Positions 1 through 5,423 of a stretch of DNA of 5,598 nucleotides are shown here, piece after piece. The notes beneath the pieces are model-generated. The model saw only the letters and a list, made by a program, of their open reading frames with translations, had not been told where the DNA came from and did no database searches. This stretch comes from Bifidobacteriaceae bacterium (lineage in GTDB: Bacteria; Actinomycetota; Actinomycetes; Actinomycetales; WQXJ01), in assembly GCA_031258055.1 (NCBI GenBank), contig JAIRNM010000375.1, forward strand, positions 1-5,598, in the 5' to 3' direction. The translations under genes and the position numbers were made by a program. How positions within the stretch are numbered: the first letter of the stretch is position 1; every line of letters starts with the position of its first letter.

Positions 1-50
1 CCGATTTGCGTTTGCCCAGGTCACCGCGTCGACCAGGCCGCGAACGCCTA

Positions 51-131
51 AGAAACGGCGTACTCGATGATTTCTACTGTGATTAAAGGCGTAGTCGATG
101 GAACTGGCCCCGACAAACGGCGTACTCAATC
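51..131. repeat. Three tandem motif copies in 31-bp steps
   Basis: Three copies of a motif close to ANAAACGGCGTACTCGATG lie at 51-69, 82-100 and 113-131. The cores GGCGTACTCGATG, GGCGTAGTCGATG and GGCGTACTCAATC start at 57, 88 and 119, exactly 31 bp apart. Copies one and three share the 13-mer AAACGGCGTACTC. The bases between copies are unrelated. The period is not a multiple of three, so this is not a protein repeat; it is close to three helical turns, so the copies face the same side of the DNA. This fits an operator or iteron-like array, but no neighbouring gene explains it. The shared part is too short for a CRISPR repeat. Confidence 0.5.
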
Positions 132-169
132 AGGCTTTCAACCCAGAGGCATGACCGCCGGGCTTGGAA

Positions 170-325
170 CTAGCTGACAGACCCACGGCCGATGTCATAG
201 GGGACGTTAAGTGCGGCCCGATAGATGACCAATGCGGGGTCTTTCAAGCCCAGACGGACGTTGACACCACCAGCTTCCCGTCCCAAGACCCCGCATCCGT
301 CTACGCCATGGTGCGAACGCGCAGG
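170..325 (-). other. Unidentified coding-like remnant
   Basis: On the minus strand a 51-codon frame is open from just inside a stop at 326-328 down to a TAG at 170-172. Its last 30 or so residues look protein-like (for example GLKDPALVIYRAALNVPYDI), with mixed hydrophobic and charged residues rather than the Arg/Pro/Ser-rich look of a shadow frame. There is no start codon or ribosome site, and the neighbouring minus-strand frames from 326 to 690 are broken by stops. I do not recognise the family. The likeliest reading is the 3' end of a decayed gene; chance is a real alternative. Confidence 0.2.
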
Positions 326-650
326 TCAGCCCCGACGTAAAACACCAACGACGAATCATTGTTGAGAGTACCTCGGTCGGCTGGACCACATGTGCCTGAC
401 GTCGACCATCAACGGCGATGACCGGTGACCGCACAGGCAATAGGGCGGCACAGCGCTGAGGGGAAACTCGACCGGTCTTTACATTGGCTTTACAAGTTTT
501 GACGGGTGGTTGTGGGCAGCGGTTGTATGTGGGCATGTCCTGCGAGCCCCAGCGCGTCATTGATCGGTGTTGCCGAATGTGTATGGCCGCGATCAACGCG
601 GCCTTCCCCGGCGCTGGCAACCGCTGATCTGGACGGGCCTCCCACCTGAA

Positions 651-664
651 AACGCCTAGGCGTT
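651..664. repeat. 14-bp perfect palindrome
   Basis: AACGCCTAGGCGTT reads the same on both strands. It lies 263 bp before the first gene of the operon. CGAACGCCTA, present on the plus strand at 41-50, occurs on the minus strand at 666-657, so the palindrome also contributes to a 10-bp inverted repeat spanning 41-666. It could be a regulator site or an end of a decayed mobile element; nothing in between supports the second idea firmly. Confidence 0.45.
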
Positions 665-724
665 CGAGGAATAGGGCCTGTCCCCATTAGCCACCCAGCC
701 CGCCTGCGGCGGACGCCGCCATTA

Positions 725-751
725 GGGAAAGTCCGGTCCGGGCAGAACGTT
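725..751 (+). promoter_or_regulatory. Candidate SigR/SigH-type promoter
   Basis: GGGAAA (725-730), an 18-bp spacer (731-748) and GTT (749-751) match the thiol-oxidative-stress ECF sigma consensus of actinobacteria (GGGAAT, about 18 bp, GTT) with one mismatch. The expected start of transcription would be near 758, giving a leader of about 155 nt before the ATG at 914. The gene downstream encodes a thiol-transferase-fold enzyme, which suits this regulon. I saw no better housekeeping promoter: TTGACC at 764-769 has no TAnnnT element at a proper distance. The match rests on nine bases and is only suggestive. Confidence 0.35.
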
Positions 752-802
752 GAACGTGGCCGTTTGACCTTGGCTTACGTTCACTTTCGCGTTAGTGGAA
801 CG
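745..802. promoter_or_regulatory. GAACG motif cluster, possible operator
   Basis: GAACGT occurs directly repeated at 745-750 and 752-757, inverted at 777-782 (ACGTTC), and nearly again at 798-802 (GAACG). TGAACGT at 751-757 and ACGTTCA at 777-783 form a perfect 7-bp inverted repeat with a 19-bp gap. CGTTCACT (778-785) and AGTGGAACG (794-802) form a second inverted repeat with one bulged base. The cluster overlaps or follows the proposed promoter, as expected for a repressor or activator site, but no regulator gene is in the window. Confidence 0.3.
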
Positions 803-902
803 GTGCAGGTGAAATCGACTGCGCCGGATGAATCATCGAAGTCAAGACCATTCGCAAGGGATCCAAAGAGCAATCTCAAAGACAGCAAGCCCCACTCACA
901 CT

Positions 903-908
903 AAGGAG
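903..908 (+). promoter_or_regulatory. Ribosome binding site of the reductase gene
   Basis: AAGGAG lies five bases before the ATG at 914. It is the strongest Shine-Dalgarno match near this reading frame and fixes the start. Confidence 0.85.
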
Positions 909-913
909 AAACC

Positions 914-2011
914 ATGGCCACACTCACTGCCGAACTAGAAGCGGACCTGAAGACACGGCCCGCGCCGGTACCGCAGGCGAACTTCCCGGAGCTTAGCGCC
1001 GAACAGACCGCCGACGGCGGCTTTAGGCGGCAACGGAACTGGTTTACCCGCCATTTCGGTACCGGCAAAGACGAGTTCCCGGTTGAACCAGGACGCTATG
1101 TTCTGGCCGGTAACACCGGCTGCGGCTGGAACCGCCGCCAGCAGATTGTGCTCAGGTTATTGGGTCTAACCGAGGTGGTGCCGTTCGCCCTTCTGACTGG
1201 CCGTGATGATGATGGCTGGTTGATAGCGCCACACGGCAACAACCTCCAAGCCCAGTTCGCGACTGATCGGCTCAATGATTTCTACCGGCGCACAGACCCC
1301 AGCTTCCAAGGACGGGGAACCTCACCAACTGTGATTGACACCAAGACCGGGCTGGTTGTGTCGAACAACTATCATCTCCTCTCTTATGAATGGGAAACGG
1401 CCTGGTCGGCTTACCATAAGCCGGGCGCCCCGGATCTCTATCCGGTGCCCTTGCGTAAGGAGATCGACCTGCTCAACCAGCAGATTTTCGATGACGTCAA
1501 CAACGGCACCTATAAGCAAATCTTCGCCACCAACAAGGCCGCCGCTGGGGCGGCGAAGACTGTCTTTGAGGCTCGGCTAGCCGATTATGATTTCCGGCTT
1601 GCCTCCCGGCGCTATTTGTTCGGCCCTCAGATCACCGACTCGGATGTCCGCCTGTTCCAGACCCTGTCCAGCTACGACCGGGGCTACCGGGTCGGCATCG
1701 TCAAACTCTTTGGCGAGGAAAACACTGTCCACCTGGCCGACTTCCCGAACTTGTGGGCTTACGCCCGTGACCTGTTCGCCCAAGACTTCGCCGATGAGCG
1801 CGAACAGTACTTCCTAGGCCTGCTGCCCGGGCCGTCTGGGGAGTATCAGGGGCGTGGCGGTCCGGGTGGTGGTTCAGATGTTCCGCTGCCGACCGGGGCT
1901 GAGGCTCTGGCCACCTGGCAAGAGCCAGCCGGCCGTGAGCACCTCACTGGCTCGCCGTTCTACACCGGCCCCGGCGGCGGCGGTTCCTACGAACGCTGGA
2001 CCTTCGCCTAA
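914..2011 (+). CDS. Glutathionyl-hydroquinone reductase-like protein (ECM4/YqjG, GST superfamily)
   Basis: This 365-residue protein aligns along its length with the ECM4/YqjG family, cytoplasmic enzymes that reductively remove glutathione from glutathionyl-hydroquinones. The thioredoxin-like part covers about 55-160, with the catalytic cysteine C70 in GCGWNRR, where the family usually has CPWAxR. The helical C-terminal domain begins near 180 and carries IDLLNQQIFDDVNNGTYK (184-201), very like E. coli YqjG. The active-site tyrosines of the family appear kept: Y200 in VNNGTYK and Y299 in EREQYF. The Glu-Ser pair that in YqjG (SNES) binds the glutathione gamma-glutamyl group is Asn-Tyr here (SNNYH, 150-154). 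This suggests a different thiol cofactor, mycothiol being the obvious candidate in an actinobacterium. After about residue 305 the tail is Gly/Pro-rich and unlike YqjG. It is the first gene of an operon with an amino-acid ABC importer. Family assignment is firm; cofactor and substrate are inferred. Confidence 0.85.
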   Translation: MATLTAELEADLKTRPAPVPQANFPELSAEQTADGGFRRQRNWFTRHFGTGKDEFPVEPGRYVLAGNTGCGWNRRQQIVLRLLGLTEVVPFALLTGRDDDGWLIAPHGNNLQAQFATDRLNDFYRRTDPSFQGRGTSPTVIDTKTGLVVSNNYHLLSYEWETAWSAYHKPGAPDLYPVPLRKEIDLLNQQIFDDVNNGTYKQIFATNKAAAGAAKTVFEARLADYDFRLASRRYLFGPQITDSDVRLFQTLSSYDRGYRVGIVKLFGEENTVHLADFPNLWAYARDLFAQDFADEREQYFLGLLPGPSGEYQGRGGPGGGSDVPLPTGAEALATWQEPAGREHLTGSPFYTGPGGGGSYERWTFA

Positions 2012-2039
2012 TCGGCGAGCCCAAGAAACGATTCCCAAC

Positions 2040-2056
2040 GGTCGTCAGAAACGACC
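2040..2056 (+). other. Small intergenic stem-loop
   Basis: GGTCGT (2040-2045) and ACGACC (2051-2056) form a perfect 6-bp stem with the 5-nt loop CAGAA. No T-run follows, so it is not a convincing intrinsic terminator. A weaker 5-bp stem, TCGCC/GGCGA (2004-2018), spans the stop codon just upstream. They may protect or process the mRNA between the reductase and binding-protein genes. Confidence 0.35.
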
Positions 2057-2066
2057 CACAGACAAA

Positions 2067-2079
2067 GAAAGCAGCTTTC
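2067..2079 (+). promoter_or_regulatory. GAAAG/CTTTC hairpin in place of a clear ribosome site
   Basis: GAAAGCAGCTTTC is an inverted repeat (5-bp stem, CAG loop) ending four bases before the binding-protein ATG at 2084. There is no GGAG-type ribosome site here; the only purine-rich stretch, AAAGAAAG (2064-2071), lies partly inside the hairpin arm. The other operon genes all have good sites, so initiation of this gene may be weak, coupled or structure-controlled. Confidence 0.3.
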
Positions 2080-2083
2080 CGAC

Positions 2084-2977
2084 ATGAAACAGTTATCACT
2101 AAACAAGGTCGCCGCCCTACCGGTTCTCGCCTTGGCCCTTTCCGGCCTCCTGGTTGGCTGCGGCAATGATTCAAGCGCGAGCGCCTCTGGTGACGGTAAA
2201 GCCACAACCAGCAAGGGCGAGGAGGTCGAGGTCACCAACATCCTGATTGGGACAGGCGCTGGCCCTAAGCCATACCTTTGGCAAGATGATGATGGCAACC
2301 TCACCGGCTATGACTATGAAGTGGTACAGGCGATTGACGAGTATCTGCCGGAATATACCTTCGAATACGAGGTCACCGAGTTCGCCTCAATTTTTACCGG
2401 CATAGACTCCGGACGCTACCAGATGGGCGACAACAACATCACCAAGAAACCGGAGCGGGAGGAGAAGTACCTCTTCGGCAAGGAGCCCTACGTCTACAAC
2501 TGGACAGTTGTGGTGCTTCCGACCGATAGCCCCCATAACATTGAAAGTCTTGAGGACCTGGGCGGCCTAAAGACCTTCACTGGCGACGGTGGCGGTTTTG
2601 CCCAACTCTTCTACGAGTCGTTCAACGCCGCACATCCCGACAATCCGATCGAGACGGTCTACACCGGCGCCGAACAAATCAAACAGTTAACCGACCTGGC
2701 GGACGGCGTTGTTGACTTCAGCTTCCTCGAGATCCCGATGTTCGACAACTTCATTGCTGAATACTCCGATCTAGACGGGAAACTGAAATATGTGCAGCTA
2801 AGCCAAGAAGAGACCCAACAAATCCAAGACCCGTATGGCTGGTTCATTTTCGCTAAGAACGAGGACGGTCAGAAACTGGCGGATCGCGTCGATGAAGCTC
2901 TCGTCTACCTGGCTGAACAAGGAACGCTGGTCGAACTGTCGGAAGAGTTCTTCGGCTTTGACATGACTGGCCGCTGA
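2084..2977 (+). CDS. Polar amino-acid ABC transporter substrate-binding lipoprotein
   Basis: This 297-residue protein belongs to the family 3 solute-binding proteins (SBP_bac_3, the HisJ/FliY/TcyA type), which capture polar amino acids outside the membrane. It starts with a lipoprotein signal: K2 and K8, a hydrophobic stretch 9-24, and lipobox L23-V-G-C26, so C26 is the lipidated residue. A Ser/Gly/Ala-rich linker follows to about 50. The ligand domain has the usual marks: P63-Y64 with DGNLTGYDYE (70-79), and NNITKKPERE (117-126), where R125 corresponds to the arginine holding the substrate carboxylate. At the position of the conserved Asp that binds the alpha-amino group (HisJ: FQDE) it has E216 in DFSFLEIP. 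The length is normal for the family. It sits 72 bp after the reductase and 70 bp before the permease. Family certain; substrate not determined, with cystine or another sulfur compound a contextual guess. Confidence 0.9.
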   Translation: MKQLSLNKVAALPVLALALSGLLVGCGNDSSASASGDGKATTSKGEEVEVTNILIGTGAGPKPYLWQDDDGNLTGYDYEVVQAIDEYLPEYTFEYEVTEFASIFTGIDSGRYQMGDNNITKKPEREEKYLFGKEPYVYNWTVVVLPTDSPHNIESLEDLGGLKTFTGDGGGFAQLFYESFNAAHPDNPIETVYTGAEQIKQLTDLADGVVDFSFLEIPMFDNFIAEYSDLDGKLKYVQLSQEETQQIQDPYGWFIFAKNEDGQKLADRVDEALVYLAEQGTLVELSEEFFGFDMTGR

Positions 2978-2992
2978 CCACCAATTGCGTTT

Positions 2993-3028
2993 ACCGGCCC
3001 TAGGCAAATCCCCGGTGCTAGGGCCGGT
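2993..3028 (+). other. 11-bp stem-loop between binding-protein and permease genes
   Basis: ACCGGCCCTAG (2993-3003) and CTAGGGCCGGT (3018-3028) are perfect reverse complements around a 14-nt loop. No T-run follows, and the permease ribosome site begins seven bases later. Such hairpins after a binding-protein gene commonly shield that transcript from 3' decay, giving more binding protein than permease. Partial termination is the alternative. It also argues against starting the permease upstream at the TTG at 2985. Confidence 0.6.
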
Positions 3029-3034
3029 CGGCGC

Positions 3035-3041
3035 GGAGAGG
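3035..3041 (+). promoter_or_regulatory. Ribosome binding site of the permease
   Basis: GGAGAGG lies six bases before the ATG at 3048 and decides the start of the permease against the longer TTG reading from 2985, which has no ribosome site and would be translated through the hairpin. Confidence 0.75.
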
Positions 3042-3047
3042 TTCATC

Positions 3048-4055
3048 ATGCTGTTCGACTTGAAAGTAGTCTTCGAGAAGATCCCGGAGATCCTGAGCTA
3101 CTTGCCGATCACCCTGGAGATCGCTCTGATCGCCACGGCCACGAGTCTTATCATCGGCTTCTTGGTGGCTTGGATCAAAATCAAGCGGATCAAGGTTCTA
3201 AAGCCGCTGGCCGACTTCTACGTGTCCTTCACCCGGGGCACGCCAATCATTGTCCAGCTCTATACGACCTACTTTGGAATCCCCTTCTTCCTCACTTATT
3301 TCAATGATCGCTTCGGCTGGGGGTTGAACGTCAACGGCATTCCGCCCATAGTCTTCGCGTTAGTCGCCCTGGGTTTGAACGATGCCGCCTACTCATCGGA
3401 GTCCATCCGTTCCGCCATTCTCTCGGTCGAGAAAGGCCAAATCGAAGCGGCCCACTCTATTGGCATGACCGGCTGGCAGACACTACGTCGCGTCATCATC
3501 CCGGAAGCGGCGGTCGTGGCCATACCCAACCTTGGGAACGGCTTTATCAACATGTTGAAGAACACATCGTTGGTGTTCGTCTGCGGCGTGGTGGAGATGA
3601 CCGCCGGCGCCCGATTGATCGCAGGGCGCAGTTACCGGTACTTCGAGATGTACGTCTCGTTAGCCATCATCTATTGGATACTGACGCTGATCGCATCACG
3701 CTTGCTGGTGCGCTGGGAGCGTTCGCTCAGGCGGAACGAACGCGATCCCAAAGCCGCGACTAAGGCCGCAGCCCTGAAAGCTCGCCGTCCACGGCGGTTC
3801 TTCTCAATAGACCGGGACGCTGGCGCGAACCCTGACGCGGCGGTGGATGATGCCGTCACAGCCGCGACTGGAGCTCCGGTCCGCCCGCCCGTGCCGCCCC
3901 CTGGCCTAGCGTCGGAAGCGACGGAACCGGCGGCACAGCCAGTAGCTACGGCAGGGCCGGTAGCGATCGCTGAACCGCTTGACTCGCCGCCCCTCGCTGC
4001 GGACGCACCGCCGCTAGCGGACAAGCGGCCAGTGCGTGAGGAGGTCGGGGCATGA
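3048..4055 (+). CDS. Polar amino-acid ABC transporter permease with long C-terminal tail
   Basis: This 335-residue protein is the membrane subunit of a HisM/GlnP-type importer (BPD_transp_1). Hydrophobic segments lie near 19-43, 66-85, 98-112, 153-183 and 203-221. FTRGTPIIVQL (61-71) is a family hallmark, and the EAA loop that contacts the ATPase is EAAHSIGMTGWQTLRRVIIP (133-152). Typical members end shortly after the last helix at about 220-240 residues; this one continues for roughly 100 residues with a basic stretch (KARRPRRFF) and then a Pro/Ala-rich, probably disordered cytoplasmic tail. The tail is in frame right up to the ATPase gene, whose ATG overlaps the stop by four bases. A single permease gene suggests a homodimer. 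The start at 3048 is chosen for its ribosome site; it gives MLFDLKVVFEKIPE, a usual N-terminus. Confidence 0.9.
   Translation: MLFDLKVVFEKIPEILSYLPITLEIALIATATSLIIGFLVAWIKIKRIKVLKPLADFYVSFTRGTPIIVQLYTTYFGIPFFLTYFNDRFGWGLNVNGIPPIVFALVALGLNDAAYSSESIRSAILSVEKGQIEAAHSIGMTGWQTLRRVIIPEAAVVAIPNLGNGFINMLKNTSLVFVCGVVEMTAGARLIAGRSYRYFEMYVSLAIIYWILTLIASRLLVRWERSLRRNERDPKAATKAAALKARRPRRFFSIDRDAGANPDAAVDDAVTAATGAPVRPPVPPPGLASEATEPAAQPVATAGPVAIAEPLDSPPLAADAPPLADKRPVREEVGA
4038..4044 (+). promoter_or_regulatory. Ribosome binding site of the ATPase inside the permease end
   Basis: GAGGAGG lies within the last permease codons, seven bases before the ATG at 4052. With the ATGA overlap this indicates translational coupling of permease and ATPase. 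Confidence 0.8.
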
Positions 4056-4831
4056 CCACGGCGCTCCAACTGCGTGACTTGAAGAAGAGCTTCGGCTCAA
4101 TTGAAGTGCTCAAAGGAATTGATCTAGACGTCGAAGAAGGCCAGGTGGTCGGCATAATTGGCGTCAGCGGCTCAGGGAAATCGACCCTTCTGCGCTGCAT
4201 CGACTTCTTGGAACAACCGGACGGGGGCACCATCACTCTAGACGACCGGAGCTTCAATGCCGCTAAAGCCACCAAAGACGACATCCAGTACATGCGACGG
4301 CACACAGCGATGGTTTTCCAGTTGTTCCACCTGTTCAAGTACAAGACGGCGCTGGAGAACGTCACCGAAGGCCTGACCACGGTGCGGAAAGTGCCGAAGG
4401 CTGAAGCCACTGAGCAAGCCAAGGAACTACTTGAGTTGGTCGGCTTGTCTGACCGCCTAGATCATTTCCCGAATCAGCTTTCCGGCGGCGAGCAACAACG
4501 GGTAGCGATCGCGCGGTCGTTGGCGCTGGGCCCCAAGGTGATCCTGCTCGATGAACCAACATCCGCCCTCGACCCGGAAATGATCACAGAGGTGCTGGCG
4601 GTCATCAAGGACCTAGCGCAAAGCGGCCGCACCATGGTGATCGTCTCGCATGAGATGAACTTCGTCTACGAGGTAGCTGACAAAGTCATCTTGTTGGATA
4701 ACGGCCAGATCCTTGAACAAGGAACACCAGGCGAAGTCTTCGATTCGCCTAAGACCGAGCGCGGACGCCAATTCGTGTCCAGGATCAACCTGTCGGCTAA
4801 CGCCTACAAAGTAGGTGACTTCCAGATTTGA
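4052..4831 (+). CDS. Polar amino-acid ABC transporter ATP-binding protein
   Basis: This 259-residue protein is the nucleotide-binding subunit powering the importer (GlnQ/HisP/TcyC type), acting as a dimer on the cytoplasmic face of the permease. All ATPase motifs are present: aromatic A-loop residue F14, Walker A GVSGSGKST (37-45), Q-loop Q90 in MVFQLFHLF, signature LSGGEQQR (143-150), Walker B VILLDE (163-168) with catalytic E168, D-loop SALD (171-174), and switch H200 in VSHEM. After the Q-loop, KYKTALENV replaces the common PHMTVLENV of this family, a small change in the region that couples to the permease. Length is normal and the protein looks fully functional. It is the last intact gene of the operon; no clear intrinsic terminator follows. 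Confidence 0.95.
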   Translation: MTTALQLRDLKKSFGSIEVLKGIDLDVEEGQVVGIIGVSGSGKSTLLRCIDFLEQPDGGTITLDDRSFNAAKATKDDIQYMRRHTAMVFQLFHLFKYKTALENVTEGLTTVRKVPKAEATEQAKELLELVGLSDRLDHFPNQLSGGEQQRVAIARSLALGPKVILLDEPTSALDPEMITEVLAVIKDLAQSGRTMVIVSHEMNFVYEVADKVILLDNGQILEQGTPGEVFDSPKTERGRQFVSRINLSANAYKVGDFQI

Positions 4832-4869
4832 CACCGGTCAGCTACAAGGCAAACCAAAACACATTTCTG

Positions 4870-4876
4870 AAAAGGA
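4870..4876 (+). promoter_or_regulatory. Orphaned ribosome site before the decayed gene
   Basis: AAAAGGA lies seven bases before an ATA codon at 4884 that begins a 28-codon open stretch. The spacing is what a real start would have, so this looks like a surviving ribosome site whose ATG has become ATA. Confidence 0.35.
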
Positions 4877-4883
4877 CTCGGCC

Positions 4884-5252
4884 ATAACTAGATCACTGGC
4901 GGCGACGGCATCGCCCAGGGTAACGCCACTCGAAGCGACACCGCCCCAAAACCAGACTGCCCGAAGCTAGCCCGGTCGATTTCGCGGTTTACGGCGAGGC
5001 CGGTGGCTCGACCAAGAAGCCCAAAGCGCCGCCAGGCGCTTGTCCGCCAACCAAAGGGACTCGAAGACGTGATTGGCCTGGCAGTTCCTCTATCAGCGCC
5101 CAGCCTTCGCCCACACCACCAAGTTCGACCACATCGAACGGCACCATTTCATCACCCACCCGCGCATCAATCCGAGTCACACAGTGCCCGTCGGCTACGA
5201 AGCTTACACGCGGGCACCGACCCGCCGCTGGCATGGATGGATCCGCTACTGA
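4884..5252 (+). pseudogene. Decayed second ECM4/YqjG-family reductase
   Basis: Pieces of a glutathionyl-hydroquinone reductase are spread over three frames. In the frame of 5003-5086, RRQALVRQPKGLEDVIGLAV matches the family stretch after the catalytic cysteine (E. coli YqjG HRTLIMRKLKGLE). In the frame ending at the TGA at 5250, FDHIERHHFITHPRINPS and then VPVG match the family C-terminus (YqjG FDHIRNHYFRSHKTINPT). The two join near 5075-5090, so about 190 residues are missing. By ungapped alignment the catalytic Cys position is Arg and the tyrosine of HYF is His. Upstream, the first 28 codons from ATA 4884 end in TAG at 4968, and further frame changes follow. A normal family member has about 320-365 residues. 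The gene lay 52 bp after the ATPase and was probably the fifth operon gene. A functional product is very unlikely. Confidence 0.7.
5024..5041 (+). other. 7-bp GC-rich stem-loop
   Basis: AAGCGCC (5024-5030) and GGCGCTT (5035-5041) pair perfectly around GCCA. It is the best hairpin downstream of the ATPase (193 nt after its stop) but lacks a T-run, so termination here is uncertain. It lies inside the decayed reductase. Confidence 0.25.
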
Positions 5253-5391
5253 TCCACCGCAGCTTCGGCGAATGAGCCGGGTTTAGCCGACATCTAAGTC
5301 CCCGACCACGGAACTGGGACCACCCGCAACTATCAGACGGGCACCATAGCGCCACTCCGCGAGGCATTCTTCGACACCGCCACGAACAGCC

Positions 5392-5420
5392 TTGTCAGGG
5401 AACTACGGCCGGAGTAGCCT
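5392..5420 (+). promoter_or_regulatory. Candidate promoter for a leaderless gene
   Basis: TTGTCA (5392-5397), a 17-bp spacer and TAGCCT (5415-5420) make a housekeeping-type promoter with a TAnnnT -10 element. Exactly seven bases separate it from a GTG at 5428, the spacing seen for leaderless actinobacterial transcripts that start on the initiation codon. The GTG has no well-spaced ribosome site. Confidence 0.4.
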
Positions 5421-5423
5421 ATC

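Noticed and set aside
51..131. CRISPR array
   Set aside because: Conserved part is only about 13-19 bp with 12-18 bp between, imperfect, three copies; no cas gene.
207..620. 137-residue minus-strand reading frame
   Set aside because: Arg/Pro/Trp-rich composition with no recognisable domain or ribosome site; looks like a chance frame over decayed sequence.
708..720. GGCGG/CCGCC hairpin as a terminator
   Set aside because: Five-base stem without a T-run and no gene ending upstream of it.
2985..3047. Longer permease starting at TTG 2985
   Set aside because: No ribosome site, the extension has no family likeness, and it would be read through the 11-bp hairpin; ATG 3048 has GGAGAGG at good spacing.
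3671..4069. 132-residue minus-strand frame opposite the permease tail
   Set aside because: Ser/Ala/Gly/Arg-rich shadow of the Pro/Ala-rich tail on the coding strand.
3946..4422. 158-residue minus-strand frame across permease end and ATPase start
   Set aside because: Antisense to two well-supported coding regions; no motif and no plausible ribosome site.
4829..4840. Terminator directly after the ATPase (TGAC/GTCA)
   Set aside because: Only four base pairs and no T-run.
5298..5417. 39-codon plus-strand open stretch before the lipoprotein gene
   Set aside because: No start codon and not recognised; somewhat protein-like but too short to support, and its stop overlaps the proposed -10 element.
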